Origin: Bradyrhizobium sp. ORS 285 | GTDB taxonomy: Bacteria > Pseudomonadota > Alphaproteobacteria > Rhizobiales > Xanthobacteraceae | Reading direction: 5' to 3' | Length of the DNA: 64,000 nucleotides | Assembly: GCF_900176205.1 (NCBI RefSeq) | Contig: NZ_LT859959.1 | Location: 3,989,001 to 4,053,000 of the forward strand | In this document: in pieces, positions 56,339 to 64,000 of the stretch | How positions within the stretch are numbered: the stretch's first letter is position 1 | Layout: each line of letters begins with the position of its first letter | Notes under the pieces: generated by a model | Database searches by the model: none | The model's input: the letters and a program-made list of their open reading frames with translations, nothing else | Told to the model about the DNA's origin: nothing | Program-made: the position numbers and the translations under genes

Positions 56339-57613
56339 TCACGCGCTGGCGCTGCTTTCCACGGCGCGATCGGAACGATCGGCATAGATGTAGAGCGGAC
56401 GGGCCGTCCCTTCGACCACCTCGCGCGAGATGACCACTTCCTCGACGCCTTCGAGACCCGGCAGGTCGAACATCGTCTCGAGCAGGATGCTCTCGAGGAT
56501 CGACCGCAGACCGCGTGCGCCGGTCTTGCGCTCGATCGCCTTGCGCGACACGGCGCCAAGCGCCTCATCGGCGAAGGTGAGCTCGATGTTCTCCATCTCG
56601 AACAGACGCTGATACTGCTTCACCAGCGCGTTCTTCGGCTCGGTCAGGATCTTCTTCAGCGAGTTCTCGTCGAGATCCTCGAGCGTCGCCACGACCGGCA
56701 GACGGCCGACGAACTCGGGGATCAGGCCGTACTTCAGGAGATCCTCAGGCTCGACGTGACGGAAGATCTCGCCGGTGCGGCGGTCTTCCGGCGCCAGCAC
56801 CTGGGCCGCGAAGCCGATCGAGGTCGACCGGCCGCGAGAGGAGATGATCTTCTCGAGGCCGGAGAACGCACCACCGCAGATGAACAGGATGTTGGTGGTG
56901 TCGACCTGCAGGAACTCCTGCTGCGGATGCTTGCGGCCGCCCTGCGGCGGAACCGATGCAACGGTGCCTTCCATGATCTTGAGCAGCGCCTGCTGGACGC
57001 CCTCGCCCGAAACGTCGCGGGTGATCGAGGGATTGTCCGACTTGCGACTGATCTTGTCGATTTCGTCGATGTAGACAATGCCACGCTGAGCACGCTCGAC
57101 ATTGTAGTCGGCCGCCTGCAGCAGCTTCAGGATGATGTTCTCGACGTCCTCACCGACATAGCCGGCCTCGGTCAGGGTCGTCGCGTCGGCCATCGTGAAC
57201 GGCACGTCGAGGATGCGGGCGAGCGTCTGCGCGAGCAGCGTCTTGCCCGAACCGGTCGGACCGATCAGCAGGATGTTCGACTTCGCGAGCTCGACGTCCG
57301 AGTGCTTGGTCTGGTGGTTGAGACGCTTGTAGTGGTTGTGAACGGCGACCGACAGCACCTTCTTCGCATGGTTCTGACCGATGACGTAATCGTCGAGAAC
57401 CTTGCAGATCTCCTTCGGGGTCGGAATGCCGTCACGCGACTTGACCAGCGAGGACTTGTTCTCCTCGCGGATGATGTCCATGCAGAGTTCGACACACTCG
57501 TCGCAGATGAAGACGGTTGGACCTGCGATCAGTTTGCGGACTTCGTGCTGGCTCTTGCCGCAGAACGAGCAATAAAGCGTATTCTTGGCGTCGCCCGTGC
57601 CGACCTTACTCAT
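56339..57613 (-). CDS. clpX: ClpX ATPase subunit of ClpXP protease
   Basis: A 424-residue AAA+ unfoldase that delivers substrates to ClpP. The N-terminal zinc-binding domain has C15-x2-C18...C37-x2-C40. Walker A is [14 protein letters not shown] near 118, and Walker B is [14 protein letters not shown]-type pore and substrate loops follow. It lies between clpP and lon, all on the minus strand. A 444-bp gap separates it from clpP, so it may have its own promoter. The assignment is secure. Confidence 0.96.
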   Translation of the reverse strand: MSKVGTGDAKNTLYCSFCGKSQHEVRKLIAGPTVFICDECVELCMDIIREENKSSLVKSRDGIPTPKEICKVLDDYVIGQNHAKKVLSVAVHNHYKRLNHQTKHSDVELAKSNILLIGPTGSGKTLLAQTLARILDVPFTMADATTLTEAGYVGEDVENIILKLLQAADYNVERAQRGIVYIDEIDKISRKSDNPSITRDVSGEGVQQALLKIMEGTVASVPPQGGRKHPQQEFLQVDTTNILFICGGAFSGLEKIISSRGRSTSIGFAAQVLAPEDRRTGEIFRHVEPEDLLKYGLIPEFVGRLPVVATLEDLDENSLKKILTEPKNALVKQYQRLFEMENIELTFADEALGAVSRKAIERKTGARGLRSILESILLETMFDLPGLEGVEEVVISREVVEGTARPLYIYADRSDRAVESSASA

Positions 57614-57841
57614 TCCTGTCTCCGTCCGCGGTTCGCTCTTGTCCGCTCGTTCGCTCCGACCCGGCGCGGGCCGGACCGAATTGGTGAAAGAGCAAATTTC
57701 GTACCAAAATTAAAACCTTGTTCTCGACCCGCCGTGCACCCACGACTTACGCGAATCCCCCACGATCCATAACTGGGCAGTCTAGCCAATCATGCTGTCA
57801 TCCGACTATCAAGAATTCGCTAATCGGAGCACAGACCCTAG

Positions 57842-57880
57842 ACCGTGACATTACCGTGATTTTGGGGCTTGACACGGTAA
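57842..57880. promoter_or_regulatory. ACCGTG repeats upstream of clpX
   Basis: ACCGTG occurs at 57842 and 57853 (exactly 11 bp apart) and inverted as CACGGT at 57873. The last two form an 8-bp inverted repeat TTACCGTG-N14-CACGGTAA. This lies about 230-270 bp upstream of the clpX ATG in the clpP-clpX gap, which otherwise shows no gene. Binding by a regulator is inferred from the helical spacing. Confidence 0.35.
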
Positions 57881-58057
57881 GAACACGCGAAATCGGCTGA
57901 ACGTTGCGTGTTTGCCACGCCTGTTTGCCGGTTGCACGGCAGGGTTGCGACCCTTTTGGGACCCCACCTTAGTACCTCTGCCGGCCGGAGCCGGCAAAGG
58001 CGATTGCCGTGATGCATCGAAGCCCGTCCACCGGACCTCGCCTTACTCAGTTACGGC

Positions 58058-58690
58058 TCACTTGCCCATCGCCGCCGGATCTTCCGGCCGCTTGTCGAGC
58101 ACCTTGTCGATGAGCCCGAACTCCTGGGCGGCTTCCGCCGTGAGGAATTTGTCGCGTTCCAGCGCATCCTCGATCGCCTTGTAGGGCTGGCCGGTGTGCT
58201 TCACGTAGATCTCGTTGAGCCGCTTCTTGAGGCTCAGGATCTCCTGGGCGTGCAGCATGATGTCGGTCGCCTGGCCCTGGAAGCCACCAGACGGCTGATG
58301 CACCATGATGCGCGAGTTCGGCAGCGAGAAGCGCATGTCCTTGTGACCGGCGCAGAGCAGCAGCGAGCCCATCGACGCCGCCTGGCCCGTGCACAGCGTG
58401 GACACTGCCGGACGGATGAACTGCATCGTGTCGTAGATCGCGAGACCCGACGTCACCACGCCGCCCGGCGAGTTGATGTACATCGCGATCTCCTTCTTCG
58501 GGTTCTCGGCCTCAAGGAAGAGAAGCTGTGCGACGATCAGGGTCGCCATGCCGTCCTCGACCGGACCGGTCACGAAGATGATGCGCTCCTTCAGGAGGCG
58601 CGAGAAGATGTCGTAGGCGCGCTCACCGCGGTTGGTCTGTTCGACCACCATGGGCACAAGGTTCATATAGGTTTCGACGGGATCGCGCAT
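58058..58690 (-). CDS. clpP: ATP-dependent Clp protease proteolytic subunit
   Basis: A 210-residue serine protease that forms the tetradecameric core of ClpXP and ClpAP. The catalytic Ser is in [11 protein letters not shown] (near 105) and the His in [14 protein letters not shown] (near 130); the Asp follows about 50 residues later. The N-terminus [33 protein letters not shown] is typical. It starts about 110 bp after a good RpoH-type promoter. The assignment is secure. Confidence 0.96.
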   Translation of the reverse strand: MRDPVETYMNLVPMVVEQTNRGERAYDIFSRLLKERIIFVTGPVEDGMATLIVAQLLFLEAENPKKEIAMYINSPGGVVTSGLAIYDTMQFIRPAVSTLCTGQAASMGSLLLCAGHKDMRFSLPNSRIMVHQPSGGFQGQATDIMLHAQEILSLKKRLNEIYVKHTGQPYKAIEDALERDKFLTAEAAQEFGLIDKVLDKRPEDPAAMGK

Positions 58691-58807
58691 GAATCACCCA
58701 AGGGTTGGACCAGCAGTTGAAGACGACCGGCCGCCGCAGGTGAGGCTCGTTCAGCGAGCAGCGACGGACGATGGCCCCGTGATGCAGAACTTCAAGACCG
58801 AGCCCAA

Positions 58808-58835
58808 AGATATGGACCAATTTCCCGGTGACAAG
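58808..58835 (-). promoter_or_regulatory. RpoH-type (heat shock) promoter of clpP
   Basis: On the minus strand CTTG is followed by 17 bases and CATATCT. This fits the alphaproteobacterial sigma-32 pattern CTTG-N17/18-CYTATNT except for one base. Transcription would begin near 58800, about 110 bases before the clpP ATG. Induction is inferred from the motif. Confidence 0.55.
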
Positions 58836-58917
58836 ACCGGTAACCGGCCAACCGCAAGCGAGGTCGTTGCCCTGTTCAAGCTGATTCCCGCAGCGGCGGC
58901 CAGCGCCGGAACCGGGC

Positions 58918-58939
58918 TGACCGGCGCTTTCGCCGGTCA
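58918..58939. terminator. Hairpin downstream of tig
   Basis: TGACCGGCG and CGCCGGTCA pair perfectly around a 4-base loop, about 50 bp after the tig stop. No U-tract follows on the minus strand, so it may end transcription weakly or stabilise the 3' end. Confidence 0.5.
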
Positions 58940-58986
58940 ACCTTAATCATGCGCTGATGTCGCAAACCCGACCAGAGGTGGCCTGA

Positions 58987-60345
58987 TCAGGCCGCCTTGT
59001 CGTTCTCGTCGTCCTTGAACAGCTCGTCCTTCGAGACCTTCTTCTCGGTGACGTTGGCGAGCTCGAGGATGAAGTCGACGACCTTGTCCTCGTAGATCGG
59101 CGCGCGCAGCTGCGCGAGCGCCTGCGGGTTGCTGCGATAGAAGTCCCAGACCTCCTTCTCGCGGCCAGGCATCGAGCGGGCCCGCTCGATCACGGCGCGG
59201 CTGACCTCGTCGTCGGTCACGGTGATCTTGTTCTTCTCGCCGATCTCCGACAGCACGAGGCCGAGGCGGACGCGGCGGTCGGCGATGGTGCGGTACTCTT
59301 CCTTCGCCTTGTCCTCGGTGGTGTTCTCGTCGGCGAAGGTCTTGCCGCTCGACTTCATTTCGGCCTGCACCGAGTTCCACATCAGGTTGAACTCCTCGTC
59401 GATCAGCGACGGCGGAGCATCGAACTTGTGGGTCTCATCGAGGCGGTCGAGCAGCGCGCGCTTGACGCGCTGGCGGGTCGCCTGGCTGAACTCGCCGGCG
59501 AGCCGGTCGCGCATCAGCTCCTTCAGCTTGTCGAGCGATTCGAGGCCGAGCGTCTTGGCGAACTCGTCGTCGACGACCTTGTCCTCCGGCGCTTCGATCG
59601 CGGTCGCGGTGGTCTCGAACTCCGCCGCCTTTCCGGCCAGCTCGTTGTTCAGATAGTTGGTCGGGAACGAGACCTTCAAGGTGCGGGTCTCACCGACAGC
59701 GATGCCGACAAGCTGGTCCTCGAAGCCCGGGATGAAGGTGTTCGAGCCGATCACGACATCGATGCCCTCGCCGGTGCCGCCGTCGAAGGCGACGCCGTCG
59801 ATCGTGCCCTTGAAGTTGACCTTCACGCGGTCGCCGCTCTCGGCCTTCGCGCCCTCAGCCTTGGCGGCATAGCTGCGGTTCGCATCGGCCAGCCGCTTGA
59901 TCGCCTCGTCGACGTCGGCGTCGGTGATGTCGGCGACCGGCTTCTCGACCGAAAAGGTCTTGAAGTCGGCGAGCGCGATCGCCGGCACCACTTCGATCGC
60001 CACGGTGTAGGTCAGGTCGGTCTGGCCGGCGAGGATCTTCTCGACCTCGGCCTCTTCGGTCGGCATCGTCACCTTCGGCTCGGTGGCGAGCCGGAAGCCG
60101 CGCTCCGTGAAGATCTGCGTGTTGGTGTCGCGGATGGTCTGGTCGATGGTCTCGGCCATGACCGACTTGCCGTAGATCTTCTTCAGATGCGCCACCGGCA
60201 CCTTGCCCGGACGGAAGCCGTTGATGCGGACCTTGTCCTTGAGATCGACCAGCTTCGCATCCGCCTTGGCGTCGAGATCGGCAGCGGGAACGCTGATCTG
60301 GAACTCGTGCTTCAAGCCTTCCGACAAGGTTTCTGTGACCTGCAT
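58987..60345 (-). CDS. tig: Trigger factor (ribosome-associated chaperone)
   Basis: A 452-residue chaperone with peptidyl-prolyl isomerase activity that binds nascent chains at the ribosome. The N-terminal ribosome-binding part includes [21 protein letters not shown] (family signature). The FKBP-like domain (about residues 160-250) holds [20 protein letters not shown] and [12 protein letters not shown]. The C-terminal substrate arm is helical. GGAAGAAG precedes the ATG. It stands upstream of clpP, the common order. The assignment is secure. Confidence 0.95.
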   Translation of the reverse strand: MQVTETLSEGLKHEFQISVPAADLDAKADAKLVDLKDKVRINGFRPGKVPVAHLKKIYGKSVMAETIDQTIRDTNTQIFTERGFRLATEPKVTMPTEEAEVEKILAGQTDLTYTVAIEVVPAIALADFKTFSVEKPVADITDADVDEAIKRLADANRSYAAKAEGAKAESGDRVKVNFKGTIDGVAFDGGTGEGIDVVIGSNTFIPGFEDQLVGIAVGETRTLKVSFPTNYLNNELAGKAAEFETTATAIEAPEDKVVDDEFAKTLGLESLDKLKELMRDRLAGEFSQATRQRVKRALLDRLDETHKFDAPPSLIDEEFNLMWNSVQAEMKSSGKTFADENTTEDKAKEEYRTIADRRVRLGLVLSEIGEKNKITVTDDEVSRAVIERARSMPGREKEVWDFYRSNPQALAQLRAPIYEDKVVDFILELANVTEKKVSKDELFKDDENDKAA

Positions 60346-60520
60346 GGCGTCAATCTTCTTCCGCTACGGTCCGGACCCTTGCGATCCGGACACACCTGAT
60401 TCAATTGTGGACGACGCGCGGCCAACGAGCCTTGCGCCGGTGGGATCGGTGCCGCCGCTCTCCCGAGATCAGGAGCGCGGCTGCGCCGTGAAACTTTCGG
60501 CAAACGCCTGAGGAAGCGCT

Positions 60521-60605
60521 TGGTGCGGGCGGAGGGACTCGAACCCCCACAACTTTCGTCACTGGAACCTAAATCCAGCGCGTCTACCAGTTCCGCCACG
60601 CCCGC
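60521..60605 (-). tRNA. tRNA-Leu (anticodon TAG)
   Basis: An 85-base class II tRNA. Acceptor GCGGGCG/CGCCCGC is perfect, the D-arm is TGGCGGAACTGGTAGACGC, the anticodon loop is TTTAGGT between CTGGA/TCCAG, a long variable arm (TGACGAAAGTTGT) follows, then T-arm GGGGGTTCGAGTCCCTC. CCA is encoded. Confidence 0.95.
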
Positions 60606-60791
60606 GTGAACTGCATCGATAGCCCGGCCGCGATGCCGCGGGCGGCGCGGCTTATACCACGCGTGAAACCGTCCGCAGCAAAAAAATGGGCCCCAAAGAG
60701 CGCCCGCGGCCGGCCGATCGGCCAAGCTCGCGGCACAGATAAGGGAAAACGAGATGATCCGCATCCCCCTCAACGCACAATGTTTTGTCGC

Positions 60792-62090
60792 ATGACGCAG
60801 CCTGTGGACGGGGTCAACCGCCGCGCCGTGCTCGGCGGCTTTGCCGCAGCCTGTGCGACGGCAATTCCGTGTTTCGCCGGCGCCGCCGAACGCACGTCCG
60901 TGACCTTGGAGGCCCGGGCCGAATCTCTGGTCTTGTCCGAGGGTCGACTCCCGGCACGGGTATGGCAGCTTGCGGGAGGCTCCCCGGTGCTCCGGCTGGC
61001 GCGCGGCGCCGCGCTCGACCTCTCCCTCACCAATGGTCTCTCGATACCGGCGACCCTCTCCGGGCGCGGCCTCGCTTTGCCCCCAGCGTTGCTCGTCCAA
61101 CAGCCGCTCGCGGTGGGCGACCGTACCAGCATCGCGGCGACGGTGCCGCGGACGGGAACCGGATTGCTCGACCTGCGGCTGCTCGCCGATGGTGCGGCCG
61201 CACCGATCCGGCCATTGCCTGTGATCGTCGATGAGGTCTCCACGGTAACGTTTGACCGCGACGAGGTTTTCCTGGTCGAGGACTTCCGACTGAAACCGGA
61301 CGGCACGGCGATCGCGCCCGGCACGGACCCGAAGGACTCCGAGCTGCTCTACACCGTGAATGGTCAGGTCCAGCCCGAGATCGCGTTGCGCGCAAACGCG
61401 CGGGTCAGGCTGCGCTTCATCAATGGCTGCCAGCGCGCTGTGATCGCGATCAAAATCGCCGAGATCGACACCGTCAGGGTGATGGCGATCGACGGCCAGC
61501 CGGCAGAGCCGTTCCTGGCCCGCAACGGCGCCGTCGTGCTGCCGCCGGGCGGCCGTACCGACGTGGTCATCGACATGCCCGCGGCGAAAGCGCCACTGCC
61601 GGTGCTGCTGCATGACGGCACGGCGGCACGCCCCCTCGCCCGCCTCGCGCTGTCGAGCGAGCCGCCGCAGCGCGCCGCGGCGCTTCCGCCGCCGTCGCCC
61701 CTGCCCGCGAATGGCTTACCGGACAAGCTCGACCTGCGCTCGGCCATCCGCGCCGAGCTCGCGCTCGACGGCGCCGACTGGCGTCTGCCCACCCAGTTCA
61801 AGCCCGGCAGCGCCCCCGCCTTCCAGGCCAAGTCCCGCCGCGTCGTGGTGCTGGCGCTGGCCAACAAGGCCGCAGGTACGACGGTGGTCCACCTCCAGGG
61901 CCAGCCGTTCCGACTGCTCGACCGGCTCGATGACGGCTGGAAGCCGTATTGGCTCGACACGCTCGCACTGGAGGCCGGCCAGACCCAGCGCATCGCCTTC
62001 CTGGCCGAGACCGCTGGTCGCTTCCTGATCGAGCGCATGGCCACGGACTGGGCGGCGCCGCGGCTGTTGCGGTGGTATGAGATCGGGTGA
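60792..62090 (+). CDS. Tat-exported cupredoxin-like protein lacking copper ligands (FtsP/SufI-like)
   Basis: A 432-residue protein with a twin-arginine signal (NRRAVLGGFAAACATA). It has three cupredoxin-like beta domains of the multicopper-oxidase layout: VNGQVQPEIALRANARVRLRFINGCQ is the typical second-domain start. The H-x-H and H-C-H copper motifs are absent: the first domain has TGLLDLRLLADG, and the C-terminus GRFLIERMATDWAAPRLLRWYE has no Cys or His ligand. This recalls FtsP (SufI), a non-copper cell-division protein. The start may also be 60780. Function is inferred only. Confidence 0.7.
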   Translation: MTQPVDGVNRRAVLGGFAAACATAIPCFAGAAERTSVTLEARAESLVLSEGRLPARVWQLAGGSPVLRLARGAALDLSLTNGLSIPATLSGRGLALPPALLVQQPLAVGDRTSIAATVPRTGTGLLDLRLLADGAAAPIRPLPVIVDEVSTVTFDRDEVFLVEDFRLKPDGTAIAPGTDPKDSELLYTVNGQVQPEIALRANARVRLRFINGCQRAVIAIKIAEIDTVRVMAIDGQPAEPFLARNGAVVLPPGGRTDVVIDMPAAKAPLPVLLHDGTAARPLARLALSSEPPQRAAALPPPSPLPANGLPDKLDLRSAIRAELALDGADWRLPTQFKPGSAPAFQAKSRRVVVLALANKAAGTTVVHLQGQPFRLLDRLDDGWKPYWLDTLALEAGQTQRIAFLAETAGRFLIERMATDWAAPRLLRWYEIG

Positions 62091-62115
62091 GGAAACGAAC
62101 CAGGTAGAACTCCCC

Positions 62116-63198
62116 ATGACCACAGCCGCCATCACCGGCGTCACCGCGCGCGCCGTCGTCACCCCGATGAAGCGCCCGCTGCGCAACGCCTTCGGCATCA
62201 TCGACGCCGGGCCGCTGGTGCTGATCGACGTCGCGACCGATCAGGGGGTTACCGGCCATTCCTATCTCTTCGCTTACACCCGGCTCGCCTTGAAACCGCT
62301 CGTGCATCTGGTCGAGGACATCGGCCGCGAGCTCACCGGCAAGGCGCTGGCGCCGGTCGATCTGATGAAGGTCATGGACGCCAAATTCCGCCTGCTCGGC
62401 TGGCAGGGCCTGGTGGGCATGGCCGTCTCGGGTCTCGACATGGCGTTCTGGGACGCGCTCGGCCAGCTCGCGGGCAAGCCCGTGGTCGAGTTGCTCGGCG
62501 GCAGCGCCCGTCCCATTCCCGCCTATGACAGCTACGGCGTGCTCGATGCCAAGGCAGACGAGCGCACCCTGCACGCCGCCCGCGACGAGCACGGCTTCCG
62601 CGCCATCAAGACCAAGGGCGGCCATGGCGACCTCGCGACCGACGCAGCGATGATCAAGGGCCTGCGCGGCCTGCTCGGCCCTGACATCGCGCTGATGCTC
62701 GACTTCAACCAGTCGCTCGATCCCGCTGAGGCCACGCGCAGAATCGCTGTTCTTGCCGATTACGACCTGACCTGGATCGAGGAGCCGGTGCCGCAGGAGA
62801 ATCTCTCGGGCCACGCTGCGGTGCGCGAGCGCTCTGAGATCCCGATCCAGGCCGGCGAGAACTGGTGGTTTCCGCGCGGCTTTGCCGAGGCGATCGCGGC
62901 CGGGGCGTCAGACTTCATCATGCCGGATCTGATGAAGGTCGGCGGCATCACCGGCTGGCTCAATGTCGCAGGCCAAGCCGACGCCGCATCGATCCCGATG
63001 TCGAGCCACATCCTGCCCGAAGCCAGCGCGCACGTGCTGGCAGTGACGCCGACGGCGCATTGGCTCGAGGTGCTGGATTTTGCCGGCGCCATCCTCACCC
63101 ATCCGCTGCAGGTGATCGACGGCAAGGTCACCGCGAAAGGTCCGGGCCTCGGCCTCGCGTGGAACGAGAGCGCAGTGGCGAAGTATCAGGTGACGTGA
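62116..63198 (+). CDS. Mandelate racemase/muconate lactonizing enzyme-type enolase superfamily member
   Basis: A 360-residue TIM-barrel enzyme of the enolase superfamily. The catalytic set of mandelate racemase is fully present: K165-x-K167 in AIKTKGG, metal ligands D196, E222 and E248, and the His-Asp dyad D271 and H298 (MSSHILPEAS). It is offset from mandelate racemase by one residue throughout. It starts 25 bp after the cupredoxin-like gene. Such a set supports racemisation or dehydration of an alpha-hydroxy acid; the exact substrate is unknown. Confidence 0.88.
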   Translation: MTTAAITGVTARAVVTPMKRPLRNAFGIIDAGPLVLIDVATDQGVTGHSYLFAYTRLALKPLVHLVEDIGRELTGKALAPVDLMKVMDAKFRLLGWQGLVGMAVSGLDMAFWDALGQLAGKPVVELLGGSARPIPAYDSYGVLDAKADERTLHAARDEHGFRAIKTKGGHGDLATDAAMIKGLRGLLGPDIALMLDFNQSLDPAEATRRIAVLADYDLTWIEEPVPQENLSGHAAVRERSEIPIQAGENWWFPRGFAEAIAAGASDFIMPDLMKVGGITGWLNVAGQADAASIPMSSHILPEASAHVLAVTPTAHWLEVLDFAGAILTHPLQVIDGKVTAKGPGLGLAWNESAVAKYQVT

Positions 63199-63232
63199 GC
63201 GAGGCGCGCTGACGCCACCACAAGCACAACTG

Positions 63233-63256
63233 TCATCGCCCGGCTTGACCGGGCGA
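63233..63256. terminator. Bidirectional hairpin between convergent genes
   Basis: TCGCCCGG and CCGGGCGA pair around CTTGA between the enolase-superfamily stop and the nnrD stop. It is a plausible shared transcription end, without a strong T-run. Confidence 0.5.
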
Positions 63257-63259
63257 TCC

Positions 63260-64000
63260 TCAGTATTCGATCTCAAACTGGTCATACAGCCTTCGGAACA
63301 CCGCCGGCAGCGTCTCCGTCAGGTCCTCCGCGATCAGTCCCGGCCCCGCCTCCGCGCCCGCCTCGCCATGCATCCAGACGCCGATGCAGGCGGCCTCGAA
63401 CGCGGGCACGCCCTGCGCCAGGAGCCCTGCGATGATCCCGGCGAGCACGTCGCCGGCACCGGCGGTGGCGAGCCAGGGCGGCGCGTTGGCGGCGATGGCG
63501 GCGCGGCCGTCCGGAGATGCGACGGTGGTGTCGGCGCCCTTCAACAGCACGACGGCGCCGCAGCGCGCGGCCGCGGCGCGCACCCGCTCGAGCTTGGAAC
63601 GACCGGGATTCTTGTTGCTGAGATCCGAGAACAGGCGCGGGAATTCGCCCTCATGCGGCGTCAGCACGATCTGCGCGTCGGCCACCGCCCTGAGCTGCTC
63701 GAACAGCCGCTCCGGCGCATCGGCAAAGCTCGTCAGCGCATCCGCATCCAGCACCAGATGACGCTGCGCGGTGAGCCCGGTGAAGACGAGATCGCGCGTC
63801 CGCTCGCTGACACCCGTACCCGGCCCGATGATGCAGGTGTTGAAGCGCTTGTCGCCGAGCAGTTCGCCGAACTCGATCGCGGTGTCGGCGGCGCGCACCA
63901 TCACCGCCGTCAGCGCCGACGCGTTGACCGCCAGCGCATCGCGCGGCGAGGCCAGCGTGACGAGGCCGGCGCCGGCCCGCAAGGCCGCCCGCGCGGCCAT
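63260..64000 (-). CDS. nnrD: ADP-dependent (S)-NAD(P)H-hydrate dehydratase (cut by window edge)
   Basis: The C-terminal ~246 residues of the NAD(P)H-hydrate repair enzyme, which removes water from damaged NADH or NADPH. The ribokinase-like core shows CIIGPGTGVSERTRD, LDADALTSFADAPE, LTPHEGEFPRLFSD and the ATP-site glycine loop WLATAGAGDVLAGIIAGLLAQG. The reading frame is open through the right edge; the Met at 64000 is probably internal. In most bacteria NnrD is fused to an N-terminal NnrE epimerase, which would lie outside the window. The family is secure. Confidence 0.9.
   Translation of the reverse strand: MAARAALRAGAGLVTLASPRDALAVNASALTAVMVRAADTAIEFGELLGDKRFNTCIIGPGTGVSERTRDLVFTGLTAQRHLVLDADALTSFADAPERLFEQLRAVADAQIVLTPHEGEFPRLFSDLSNKNPGRSKLERVRAAAARCGAVVLLKGADTTVASPDGRAAIAANAPPWLATAGAGDVLAGIIAGLLAQGVPAFEAACIGVWMHGEAGAEAGPGLIAEDLTETLPAVFRRLYDQFEIEY

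Noticed and set aside
57869..57897. TTGACA-like -35 on the + strand in the clpX-clpP gap
   Set aside because: No acceptable -10 at 16-18 bp and no + strand gene downstream.
58689..58946. Possible + strand gene between clpP and tig
   Set aside because: It begins by overlapping the clpP start on the other strand, covers the RpoH-type promoter and ends in the tig hairpin; no family or ribosome-binding site.

Overview
The window is high-GC alphaproteobacterial chromosome. Gene orders typical of Rhizobiales (dnaB-alr, radA-cvpA-purF, a nuoA-N operon running into birA-rnj-mce, and tig-clpP-clpX-lon) together with several families of interspersed palindromic repeats point to Bradyrhizobium or a close relative in the Nitrobacteraceae. 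The genus is inferred from recollection of these repeats and gene orders, not from a database search. No transposase, phage module or CRISPR array was seen. Genes are cut at both edges: a cyclopropane-fatty-acid synthase on the left and an NAD(P)H-hydrate dehydratase on the right.

Bases 1-16,000 carry conserved housekeeping genes on the + strand: dnaB and alr, then radA, cvpA and purF. About 8 kb of accessory genes lie between alr and radA: small secreted proteins, a HAD phosphatase coupled to a GNAT acetyltransferase, exonuclease III, a divergent alpha/beta hydrolase and AraC regulator pair, and a TSUP permease with a TTG start. Bases 16,000-28,500 are a mixed region: an SDR dehydrogenase, a ferredoxin, a three-gene lipoprotein/patatin operon facing a TetR regulator, an NHL-repeat secreted protein, an orphan branched-chain amino-acid-type binding protein, a drug-efflux MFS protein, a TPR-glycosyltransferase and methylthioribose kinase. 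Much of the intergenic DNA here is palindromic repeat.

Bases 28,500-47,640 are a long minus-strand block encoding the 14 subunits of respiratory complex I. It has two extra cistrons: an FkbM-type methyltransferase between nuoD and nuoE, and a 71-residue membrane protein between nuoE and nuoF. It continues without a clear break into birA, rnj (RNase J), mce and a DUF1467 gene, and ends at a strong terminator near 28,530. NuoL carries a very histidine-rich loop, and nuoA is preceded by a perfect 10-bp RNA hairpin that abuts its Shine-Dalgarno sequence.

Bases 47,640-64,000 hold tRNA-Asp, tRNA-Val and tRNA-Leu, several small genes, peptidase T, a SAM methyltransferase, a metallophosphoesterase, a stand-alone cyclic-nucleotide-binding protein, and the proteostasis cluster lon, clpX, clpP and tig. 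clpP has a good candidate RpoH (heat-shock) promoter. The right end holds a Tat-exported cupredoxin-like protein with no recognisable copper ligands, an enolase-superfamily enzyme with the complete mandelate-racemase catalytic set, and the partial nnrD. No wholly novel system could be demonstrated. The best leads are the non-respiratory cistrons inside the nuo operon, the His-rich NuoL loop, the nuoA leader hairpin, the TetR-facing patatin/lipoprotein operon, and a CRP-consensus palindrome ahead of a 40-codon membrane ORF.
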